Source: Ceriagrion tenellum
Taxonomy: Eukaryota; Arthropoda; Insecta; Odonata; Coenagrionidae
DNA length: 64,000 nucleotides
Reading direction: 5' to 3'
NCBI GenBank assembly: GCA_963169105.1
Contig: OY720639.1
Coordinates: 93,570,559 to 93,634,558 of the forward strand
Numbering within the stretch: position 1 is the stretch's first letter; every line of letters begins with the position of its first letter. Position numbers and translations under genes: made by a program. Shown here piece by piece: positions 1 to 12,000 of the stretch. Below the pieces are notes generated by a model. It was not told the DNA's origin. It saw only the letters and a program-made list of their open reading frames with translations, and searched no databases.

Positions 1-3000
1 GAATTCTTTGAAGGAAATCTAGTTAAGTGATCCAAAAGGAATCACTGCATGTCATCAGCCACAAATAGAATACAATTCTACAATGAAGTACCATAAAATT
101 ACTCTAGGACATTATGATTGAAAGAAAACCCCCAGTATGAACTTTCAAGGTTAAGACCAGTAACATTGTTTGATGAGCCAATAACTCTGTTGAGTAACTG
201 CCACTTGATGGCAATCAACAGCCAGTACAATCTCTTTTACCCAAGTTTTATAATTTTCAGGAAGAGATAACTGGTTAATAATCAGTCAGGGGATAACCAC
301 TTGAAATCAGACAAATAATCAAAAAAATCAGGTAATTAATTCATTATCTCACATGATAACTATGATCATATTTGTGTATCTCTAATACTGAGTCCCAGTA
401 CACATCTGCCAAGCACTACTTCTCCATAACGATAGGGTCCTAATTCTAATAAGAAAAAGTTTTAGATTTCCCAAATTTAAAGTGCAAGGACCAGGGTTGC
501 TATAGACATAATATTAAGATATTCCAAGACTTTTTTCAGGTTTTTCGGGCCAAAATTTTCATTTTATAAAAAAGTTATAATATATATATTTCATTGAAAT
601 TACACATTTTAATAAAGGTGTGATACATTGAGCACAAAACATTAATGCTTGCACACAATTTATAGACAACTACAGGAATTAAAGTGAAATACATGATATG
701 AAATAAGCATATGAAATACAATAGCATCATGCACTTAATCATATTTCATAGTCTGTTAAGCTGGTATGTATCAACTTTAATTGTATCGGCTGCTGAACAA
801 CTGACGCATGCTTGGACTGAGATTGAAAAGGGAGGTTTTCCTTTTTCAATCTTTTCTTTCAACTTGATGTAAAAATTTTGCTCCAGTTGGCTCCCTATTG
901 AAGAGTCATTAATTGTACTTATGTTCACTTTAGCACAGTGCTGAATATTTTTTAAAATAAAAAAAGCCACAATTAAAGTATCCTAAAAAATTGTTTTCAG
1001 CACTGTTCATATTTCTGGAATATCTAGAAAATCTTTTTCTACCAAGGTACAGGAGCCAATTTTCTGGACCAAGTGGTTAAAAGAAGAGGTCATCTCTCTA
1101 AGTCAGACATTTATTACACCTATATTTTCTACTACTAGGATTGTAGTTTTATAACGCATAGGTAAGCCACCTGCCTCATCTTCATCACAGTCAGATTGAG
1201 ATGTTTTCTAGCATACAGATTTTAATTATACTACAGTTTATCTTCATTAAAAATTTGTTCACGGTATTCTGCTCCTTATTTCTAGGACCGAACTCTAGTA
1301 TTTTTGCTTCGAGCCTCAAGTGGAGATTATAAGCGTCGTCTCCTCCCAAATCACTTGTCAAGTACATACTCCATGGCTTCGAGTGTTTTGGCTGGAGTTG
1401 GAACCGTAGGAACTGAATCAGACTCTGTTTCCTGCTCTGTGTCATCTATTTCCACTATCTCCTGCTCATGAATCTCATCAATCGACATGGTCTGGCAAAC
1501 ATCAAGATCACCACCACCCTTGAAATACTCGACGAAATTCACCAATCCAACATCTGACAGGACTCCTTGGGAGGAAAAGCAGTCAGTTCTATCTCTTGTG
1601 TTGGGTCAACCACAATGTCAGGCACCATATGACTACATCCGGCTGCCTCAGAGCAACTGGTAATATTTCTTTGCTCACAGAATCCCATGCTTATTTTACG
1701 AAGTGCATCACATGTATAATGTAAATGTCAATGACCCCATGATTTTTTTTCTTTGTTCACAAATACTGACAACGGTTCTTAAAGTGGATGCAGGAATATT
1801 TAACCTTCGCATCAATTCTACTCACCCTATGTGTGGATTCCTGTCTACTTCTTCCAGAATTGAAAATTTATTTTACAGTTGTAATCTGCTTAACACCTTG
1901 CTTACTTTACATTTTAACTGCCCTTACAATCTAAACACGTGTAAAATGAATGACTGCCTATTCAAGACCTACACTCCTGCTGATTGGCTGTGTATTGTTT
2001 CACATCCAGGAACAAAATTTGAGAAAGACGCACAGATAAGTATTATAATGCCAAGGGTTGTTATTAAATTAATTAACTTGGGAGTTTTTGTTATTTACAC
2101 AGCTTAAATATATTTGAAAAGGACTAGTGGGTTACATAAGTTAATTAAGCTCTCAGTGACATTAATTCACCAAACTGGGAACCCAATTTACAGCCACAGT
2201 ATTGCAATAATGAAATAAATACCAAGGTCTTTTTCCTCTATGTTATACAGTTCATTCTGTCTCTGCATTCTATTTTTCTCTACTATGTACACCCTCCAGG
2301 TTAACACAGGAAGAAAAACAGTAATTTATAGTCATTAGGAAAACTTCCCAAGGAGTTCAAAAAAATTCCAAGTATTTTCCAAGGTTTCTCCATGCCAAGC
2401 AAAATTCTATGGCTTCACCCAATTTTACGGACCAGTTAATACCCAGTCAAATGGTTCATCTTCAAGCAATAACTGTAGTGCTAACACTGAAGCATTACCA
2501 ATACTGTGAAATCTAAGCTGATTGGGTAGCTAGAGCCAGTTTATGAACAAACATAACATTCATTAGATTCACCAGAGTAATGACAATTTTTGAGGCAGGA
2601 GTGTTAAACACAGTGCAACACATCCATGCAAGGTTTTAGGAAGATGTAGAGGAGAGGCATATGACTACACATAGGTGAGCAGTTCTTGAAATCTATTTTT
2701 TATAAGAACCGAAACTTGAACAGAAAGAATTCCCATTGGAGTACATAGGCATCTCCACATAGCATAATAATACTCACCTCCATCAACTTTCAGGGAAATA
2801 GTATGAAGCAGTGTAGCTGTAGGATGTGAGATAACATCAAGACTGTTGACAGAACCAATATCTTGGTCCATTAAGCCTATAATGTTCATCTTTGGTGATG
2901 GTCCAAGTGAAGATATAAAACAAAGGGTTTGGCCAGAAATTTGGGCAAATTCCATGGGTCCAGACGGTCTTCTTGCAAGCTCAGGCAGAAGTCCAGTGAC

Positions 3001-6000
3001 TTTACAGACAGAGGGAGCACTTTTGGTGGATGCATCATCTCCATCTTCTCTCATTGTTACATCTGGGCAAATTTCAGGATCCTGAAGAGACATAAATACA
3101 TTATTACTGCACAAATAGAAAAGATTTACAAGTAAAAAAATATACAAAAGACTATTGAAAAGCTAGAGATTCATTTCAACAACTCAGGGCACAGTCATTT
3201 ATTTGTGCCAAAGCAATCCATTACTAATTGAAGCATAAATATTACAGCCAAATAGGAAAGATCATTAACTGCTCTTTATATCCTGAAACACCATACTTGC
3301 ACATAATATTTTATTACTTCCAGCTCCAATATGCAAGGAAATTTGTGAGGGAAAGTATTAGTGCTTTGGTAATCACAAATTATACACAATACTTTGGGTG
3401 AAATATATTCATAAAAAGAGACACTCAAAGGGCTAATTGAATTCCCTAGCAATCTCAATGAGTTATTTATACATAATGGCACTAAAGATGGCACTACGAC
3501 TTACATAGTTAAGTTAATCATAACCTCCAGAAGAATTTTACTCCTGAAAATTTCTTCATAAAGAATACATGCTCCACCCTTTCCCACCAAATACCGACTG
3601 TCAACAAAAACGAAAGATTGCCTGCCAGAGCCGAGGAAGATTTTTCCACGCAAAAGAAAAAATGCCAGCTTTAGCCAATGCAGAGTACAAAGAAATGACT
3701 GCCAGCAAAACAATAAACTCAGGTATGCTGTTATTCTTCAAGATCTAGCTTGAGAGAGGCTAAGTATGTTAAGTGAAATTTTAGCATTATAACAATGGAT
3801 TCCCCATATGGGAGTCCTACATTTCACCAATGGCAAAAATATGTACCAATTAATGATTACTCTAGAATTTTGTTTAAAATTTTTGAATGCTCAGCAAAAT
3901 ACAAGGCATGTATTTGTCAGGAGTATATTTTTGGTGTACTTAACAATTTTTAGGATTAGATAAACCACAGCAAATGCATTTAGTTGGGCTAGAACCTATG
4001 GTATGAGAGAGATTGCTAATGGGTTGGAGAGTGAAGCCCCATGGCCAAGGAAAGGGACTGGCTACCTGCTGCCTTGAGTACCAAAACAAAAGATACTTTT
4101 TCCGAGAAAACCCAATCCTTACATGGATGTCTTGTGGAGGGCACTTCAAGTGTAGTTCTCTGTCAGTCTGATGAGATGTTATGACATGGTCCCCTGGGGC
4201 CTTTCATTAAGAGAAAGCTAATGCTGATTCTGGGTTTCTCTCCACCCTTCCTCCATTCCCCGAAGAACCTCCCCTTGCCCAACTGTCATTGACGGCGCAA
4301 ATGACCTGAGTTGTCAGTCACCTTCCAAAATAATCAACCAACCATTGGTCACAAAAAGTTGGATAATATACAAATACATACAGTACTACCCTCTTTCTGG
4401 CATGCTCTAACATTCTGGCACAGCTATGTTTTGTCTACCTATTTCTTTATCATTTTTATCTCGTAACTTATTGAAACATAATGAAAACATCAATTGCACT
4501 TGTCCAACAGTTTTAATTATAATACAATATGTTTCAACTCACAGGGTCATCTGACCAGACAGATATTAGACTTTGTCTAGCATCTGATAATGACTCTGTG
4601 AGTTAAAATGCGTCATATCATTATCAAAACTAGAGAAAAAATGCGATAACTGGTTTCATTATGATGAACTTCCACTACATCTGTTAAACTTTTTGAAACC
4701 CTTTTCTTTGTTCATAAAATTCAATGCAAAATCCAATGTTGGCTGTTTCCAAGTATTTGTGGACGGCACTTCAAGTGCAGTTCTTTGTCTGTCCGAGGAC
4801 AAAAAAAGTTTTAAAAAATTAACAATACATTAACTTGAACAAAAAATACTAAAGAGAGGGCTTGAGAGACAAAACTCAACAAACTATTCCAAAATCATGA
4901 GGTAATTAATGTTTTACAAAGACAAGAAGTACATAAGATGTAAATGGAGCCAAGAAAAAGCATACCAGTAGCAAATGAAACATCCGGATGCCGTACATTG
5001 TTGAGAACGCAATCCATTGCGCATCTTGGGAGAAGGCACACTGTTGAATTTGATGCCCATCCTTACTCCTCAATTCCACTTCTTTCTTTGGCACATCAAT
5101 GAGAGGCAGCAGGTGGCCTGGTTTGGACATTACATCACTCACAGAACTGTCTTCATCTGAAGTTTGGGGCGGTTTGCTTGTGGCACCCAATCTCCAAACC
5201 TCCAAGTGTTCAGAGAAACGAAAGAGCACACACCTTGCCTTCGGAGCCAACATCGCACATTTTCCCTGTAAGAATTAGAAAGGTAAGAATTTCACAGTCA
5301 CATTTTTCACACTGAGTACAACAAATAAATCATGCAACTGGAAAGTTTAATAAGTGAAAAGTATTACATCAGGGACTTAGAAAGTAATGAAAGCATTTTC
5401 CTAAAATATGAAACAATAAAGTCCAGTTTCATTCTCCCAAGCTAAATTATTCACAGCACATAAATATAAAAATGTAAATTAAGAAGGGGGAAAAAAATGG
5501 GATGATATCTGAAAATGCCCGAATGCAAGGATGGCAGAATTTTACACCAGGGAAATAAAATTCATGCAGTAGGAAAAAGTCCACATAAGGATATGAGATC
5601 AGCAATAGAAAGGAAATTCTGGAGATAAAATAGCACAATGCAAGTATAAAAGCTGAGGTAAACATGTCTCTTTGACGACTAGTTTTAAAATTTTTTGAAA
5701 CCTTTTATTTTTAGAAGTATTTTTCTTTGCAACTGATTTCAAACAGATTTGCACTCATTTTCCACCCAATAATTATTAATACTCTTTGGTGGAACTGGTT
5801 TGCAATCATTTTTGAAGCTTTTTCATCTGATTTTTCCTTGAGCTGACAGGCAACAGATTTCCAAGTCAATAATCCTTGACAATGGACATGAATATCCATG
5901 ATGGAGGCAGCTGGGGCAGTGCCCCAAGAAGCAAAAATTACAAACAATGTATGTATAGGAAAATAAAAATATCCTATTTTGTGTTGGTTGGAGCATGATT

Positions 6001-9000
6001 ACCTCATATAAAGTAGACCACCCTTTAACGATGGGTTCACTTTACAATGTATTCAATTTACAATCTGCATGCTATTGCATGTGAATTCCAAATTTCAAAG
6101 TTCGACGATATTTTACACCCCTAATTTTATATAATTTCTTAAACATTTTAATCCTTATTTGTGAATGGACTACAGTTGTTTATGATGGCAATACACTGAT
6201 ATTTGATATGTGACAACCATTCCCGAGGCCAGCAGAGTGTTGGTTTGCTGTTCAACGGACTTCAAATAGTGAATGGTTCTGTGGAATGGATTAATATTGA
6301 GCTGCAGAGGTCTACTGTATCTAGTAAAAAGGGAATTTTCAGCAAACACTAAAAATGAAGGGGAGGAAGGTAGAGTAGACCTGACTTCAGATATCTGTTC
6401 CCCCAAGAGTCTAGCTACAAAACTGGCTGATATCATGGGAGGTAATAAATTATGGTGTGGAAAATAATTTGCCATAGTTTATATTAATTAGTCCAACATC
6501 TCATTTGCAACAAATTTTTAACTGTAATGAAACTTATTTAAAGATTTCCTTCTCCTTTGCAACTAATTATGACATGATTACCTTTGTTAAACTTTACAGA
6601 GGGATAGCAGATCAATTATGGAAAATGAATAGAAAATCAGGTTAAAATGAGTTACAAAAGTAATGTTTTTACTGAAGAGGAAATTCACAGAAGCTCTTTC
6701 AAATTCTCCACAATCATAAAAAATTGTTGGGGATAGAAACCTTGCAACAAGCAATATTTACTTCCCATTCCTATAGGCATAAAAGTGAATGTGACTCATC
6801 TTAAAACAAATAAAATCATCATCCATTCAATTATTATTTAAAATTATCCTCAAATTGGTAAATACAATCAACTTACGACATTGATCTCACATGGAATGTA
6901 ATTTATCATATTAAATCCTAGAGCAAAGAGACCACACAAACTTCATCTAAAATATTTACATGCAGATGTCCACTAATATTGATGCACATAATTTCCAAAA
7001 AAATCCAATGCCCATCTACATAACCAAAAGGTTCAAAGCAGGGTTGTGAAACGTAACGAAATTTCATTCCACGAACTGCTTCGGGAAGGGTTTGGTATAG
7101 AGAAACGGTACGTGTAAACGAACCTCTTCCATAACGAAACGCTTGTAACGAAAAATGTTTCATCACAAACGTGTAACCGAACCGTTCTTGAGAATTTTGT
7201 TACAGAAACAAAAAAAATCGTTTTGAATACGGTTCGCAAGCAAAGAAAACGATTCGGTACGGAAGATATGTAAACACGCGAGAAGAGAAAATGTTGATAC
7301 CAAACTCAAATCTTCATACAACATTCTATTTTCGTCCGTTTATTAACACCTTTATGAGGAGGCACCTCTCAGAGACGGTCATTTTAGGAGCCTCTGGGTG
7401 GGAGGGTCACACATTGTGGGAGGATCCCGACTCTGGTCCCTACCACCCGCCTTACCATTACTCCCAGTACACTCACCCACCCACACTCATGTTATAGAAA
7501 CGGTCATCGAGTTGACCCTACCGTACGACACCCTTTTCCTTCGTATCTTTAGGGGATGCTTGCTTCCGAAGAGTCTCAGTTTTTCCCATCTTCCTCCTAT
7601 ACCCGTCCCCTCTTATTGTCCATTGTCGCACCGCACCCACGTCTCTCTCAGCTTATTTGTATGTCTGACCTCCTTGGTCCTCCCTCGAGAAAACCTTCAC
7701 GATAAATGGGAGGGAATGCTTGGCAAATTTATGAAAATATTTCCCGAGACTGCAGTTAGATCAACAATGAAGAAGGTTGAAGTCATATTTTAGGATGGCG
7801 GCGTACATTCCCACCTTTGCAACTTCAGCAAGAAAACGACCAATAATACTCCCTCTCTTCTTTTTGAACTGCTTTTTGCGTAAAAAATGAATTATTAGTC
7901 ATTGTAAAACACGAGATACAGGGAAACTACATTAGTGGGAACATGAATAAAATCTCCACAAAATAGTTATGGAAAAAATAAAATTGAATGACTAATTACT
8001 CTAGGTTCAATTCTTTTCTTTTGAATATTCTGTTACATCAGACCAAAAGGATGTCGTTGACAATTCTAGTATGCAATCTACTTCTTATTGTCTGCAGAAT
8101 AAATTTAGTATGGGAAAAGAGCCTTTCCACGCTTACATAGCAGGAGCTGCCAAGACGGTGGTAGCCAGTTCATATAATTCTAGATCACTCCATTTCCTTT
8201 CCTCCCAATATGCTATTATATTTATGGTACATGCGACTCTTGGAGCCTCCGCTAAATCACAGATGATTTTTTTCATATCTTTTTCCTCTGGTATTCTCTT
8301 TGAAGCTGCATATGCTGCTTCTCTGCTCTGAAGTAGAATTTCCAAAGGATCCGAAGTCTCTTGGTTGGTGGAAATGTTCTTAGGCTGCATTTCGGGCATT
8401 GCTTGAGCTGGTAAGTGGATCACATTTGGTTCCTCACGTAGAGCCAGTAAGCGGTTCCAAACCGAGAGGAGGGCATCTTCTGCTGCTTTGCACTTTTTCC
8501 CAGCTTAGCATAATGTCCCACCTTTTATCTAAATACAAAGCGCAGAGGATAGCTTGGCTTTTAAACAGAGCTTTTTTCCACTCTTCCATTGCTTTTACCA
8601 GCAATTTGGCTACTTCAGTTCCCACGCCTTTAGTTTCAATTTTACATTTTTGCCAGCATTCGAGGAAATCGCCAATTATAAGCTCCTCTGCTTGAAGTTT
8701 TTTTGTGGTAATTTTAGTCGGGGCCAAGGCATCAGATATATCTCGGAGACCACTCCATTCTTCTTCAGAGAAATTGGTATTATCACCGTCTTTTCTCGGT
8801 ATGTTTTCACCTTCATCGCAGAAGAATCTAGTTCTAAGCCTAGTCTAGAAGAATCTGTTTTAAGCCAGCAGCCACTACTTCCGCAGACAATGACCCACTT
8901 CACTATTCGGGATTTCCATTTTCTTTCCAGAAACTCATCAGAGGATCCTGCTAAACGCGGTTTAAGGGGTGCCTTTGCCCTTTTTATGGAATTTGCTCAA

Positions 9001-12000
9001 GAAATTCTCTTCTCGTTCCCATAATCCGGCGGGTCATAAACACTCCATTGTGCTTCTGGGTTGAGCCGACTGTCCTCATACGGTGGCCACCTGCGCGGAG
9101 GGTGATTCTTTGGCGCACAGCATGAGTGCAAGGTCTTTGGGCCAGCCTTAATTGCTGGCCCAAAGTGAGACCTTCTTGGTAAACCAGGGTGGGTGCACGG
9201 GCACTGTCTGTTATACAGTGCTTTCAGGAATCTTCTGTCATTCTTTCGGCTCACTACTGAAGATGCTGTGAGTAATCCCAGACACCCAAACGTGGTTATT
9301 TCTACACTCCTGCTATCAGACAATAGCATGTCAGGAACATAATATTGTGTCTTCCCGGGTTATTTTCCCATTGCAGTCAGTGTCGAGCATTCGAGCAGTT
9401 GAGAGGTATAATTAGTTTCAGAGAAACCAATAAAATGAGTGAAGTCAAAGAGCAACTCAGGATTTAATTAAAGAGAGTAATTTTAGAGAGTAGTAAGGAA
9501 TATCGGTTTGGGAAATGGCTGATATTTATAACTGTGAAAGGACCTAAATTAGACATTTACCACTTACTGGCTCATTTAAAAAAGTATCAATCAAAAGAAC
9601 TGTTCAGGAGTAGCGTAGAGAAATATGATGCAGTCGGGGACTCGATTACAGTAGGAATAATTTAATTAATAATGATACATTGCATTGTTTGAATTTGCTA
9701 CGCATTACCGTAGCTAAAATATTTCAGAAAGTATAGTAGAGTAGGGAGAACTTCAATTTGAATGTTTCTGCGAGTCCCCTTGTTGCATAGCCTGAGGCTT
9801 ATCACTGTAAATTTGCAAGTGGAATTAGCATTTTTATGCTGTTTCTATGCACAGACTTCCGTGCGAATTCACCATATTTGAAACTAAATGTCAGAAACAT
9901 ATATGATATTTAATAAATGATGCACATTATCTATCCCAGTAAAAATTCCAGAGGATCAAGTCATCAGTAGCATCTAAATTTCGGCCAAACTATGCTCACT
10001 CATTGTTCTTTCGCAGTGTCTCCCAACCCGTTTTGCGATGTTAGGAAGTTACCTCATGAAAAACCCACCCTGGTTCCCTATCGTTCATTGTTCGAGAGAA
10101 CACATAATGAATAAGTGGAATATTATACGCTGAGAAAGAGTATCATTGGCTGTACCGTAACTGTAACTGAACGGACGGAAAAACGTTTCAAAAAGCGGTC
10201 CAATATGCTACAATCGTTTCCGTTACAGCTTGGACTGAACCACTTCACTTTAACAAAAGCGGTTCAGTTTGGACCAAACCCCTTTCTTACCGTGGACAAG
10301 GTTTGCTACACGTGGAACCGTAATGCCTCAGAGGTTCGGTTACGTTTCACATCCCTGGTTCAAAGCCTCAGCATTTTTTTCAGAAAGCTATACATACAGA
10401 GAAAAGTATCTTTACCTGAGGTATAGGTGGATATTTGGCCACTGTTTTAGGGGGATAACTACTGATACCAAGGTAACCATCCACACCTGAAATAAAAAAA
10501 AAATTATATATACAAAGCAGATCACACCATTACAATTAAAATGAAATACAAATCCATATTCAAACTAATATAAGATATGAACTTTTGAATGAATGAACAA
10601 TGTTCCTAACGTAGCTCCGGTTGCTGATGACCTAAGACCTTGCAAAATGACTATAATGCCTGCAAGTTACACTGAAATCTACCCTACTGGTGCATGGCTC
10701 AAGCTACCTCCCACCTCTGGGCTTCAATCAATGGCTCATCAAATCAAAACTCAATTTCTTCCCATGCATTTGTAATCTACATCCACATACTACCCTGCAA
10801 GCAGCAGCATGGGTGTGTGGCAGGAGGTGTTTGGACACCAGGCATGTAAATGTGTAAAGGATTTGGTAGGCAAAATGGAGAAATTCACCATGGGAGTGTT
10901 TTGATTGGAGCTCATATTTTATTATGGTCACTTATTGTGCATGGAAAGAACGAATTTTTGCACATATCTTGTAACCAAACAACTGTGTTTTGAGATGGTT
11001 TACTGGATGTTAATTGGTGGATTGGGGGTGAGAGCCGTATTCCAGCAGTGTGTAACCAGGGATGCAGGAGAAAAGAAAATATTTTTGAAAAATGAGTGTT
11101 ACAATGAGTATAAGTATATTGAGTCTAAGGAGAGACGGTGTTGTATGAGTGTTTCTTGTGAGTGTGAATTACAAAAGATTCTAAAATAAAAAAATGAGTG
11201 TTTCAATCTGTTTGACAATGTATATCTCCTCAAGTAATTACATGTGAAGTTATTGTAATATACTTTTAATTTCAATCAATTACTTTTTAAAGTAATTTTT
11301 AATTTTAATTCCATACTTAATTGGTGAAGTAACTAATCTTTCCCAATTACATAGTTATAATAATATACCCATAACTGCTTAAAATTCATAAACTTCAATT
11401 AGAGTAACAAAAGCACAGGTATGAAGGAAGAACAAAAATCATTAGGCTAATTTTTTGTAACTTCTGCAGCTTGAAAAAAAGTAAAGTTTGCGTGGGCATT
11501 TTAGGACAGGTATATTTTTTTTTCTACAGTCAAACAACATTTTTCAAAGACAAAAAGAAAAATAGTCAGGCTTTCTGTCGAACACATAAATAAGGCAAGT
11601 TTCACTTCCTACTTTTGCTCTCCAGATGTTTTCATTTTGTAATGGCTCACGTAGAAATGACATAAAATGGAACCATCTTGTCAAGAGGTTTCTGAGAATG
11701 TATGGTCAGCAGGCTAACAAATACTCCAGGGAATCTCTTGCTTTTTAAGATGACTTTGAAAATACAGTAAATTGAAGGGGTCAGCATCAATGATGCACAG
11801 GGATCATTTTGATGAACTAAAAGATGTATTAACATAATTAAGCTCGGAGATATCAATGGTTTATATTCAGTGAGTCCCTCAATTATTTTCAGCATTGAAT
11901 AATAAATTGGTCACAAGAAATGAGGGCTTCAATTATGAATGAGCAGCTACACAACCAATTTTCCTTGGACTACCATTGAATGTTTCCAAATTTGAAGGCA

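Larger units (their letters stand above)
7039..10357 (-). mobile_element. Decayed hAT transposon with terminal repeats and exact 8-bp target duplication
   Basis: The element starts CAGGGTTGTGAAACGTAACG at 7039; its other end, read in reverse, starts CAGGGATGTGAAACGTAACC at 10357, agreeing at 18 of 20 positions. GTTCAAAG lies directly outside both ends (7031-7038 and 10358-10365), the 8-bp duplication expected of hAT elements. The minus strand inside keeps broken transposase pieces: KSQAILCALYLDKRW near 8560, YWEERKWSDLELYELATTVL near 8200, and after a frameshift VSVERLFSHTKFILQTIRSR (8130-8060), which together are the hAT C-terminal dimerisation region. Stops and frameshifts make it inactive. 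Both subterminal regions are rich in CGTAAC and CGGTT motifs. It lies in UTP4 intron 8 in the host gene's orientation, 50 bases from exon 8. Confidence 0.93.

Noticed and set aside
1703..2107. 134-codon plus-strand open frame in the UTP4 intron
   Set aside because: No family motif, AT-rich codons and no splice or promoter context; compatible with chance.
1..2777. Remaining UTP4 exons
   Set aside because: No minus-strand stretch here matches the cirhin C-terminal part; the exons are assumed to lie left of the window.
8071..9024. Plus-strand open frames over the hAT element
   Set aside because: They are shadows of the minus-strand transposase remains.
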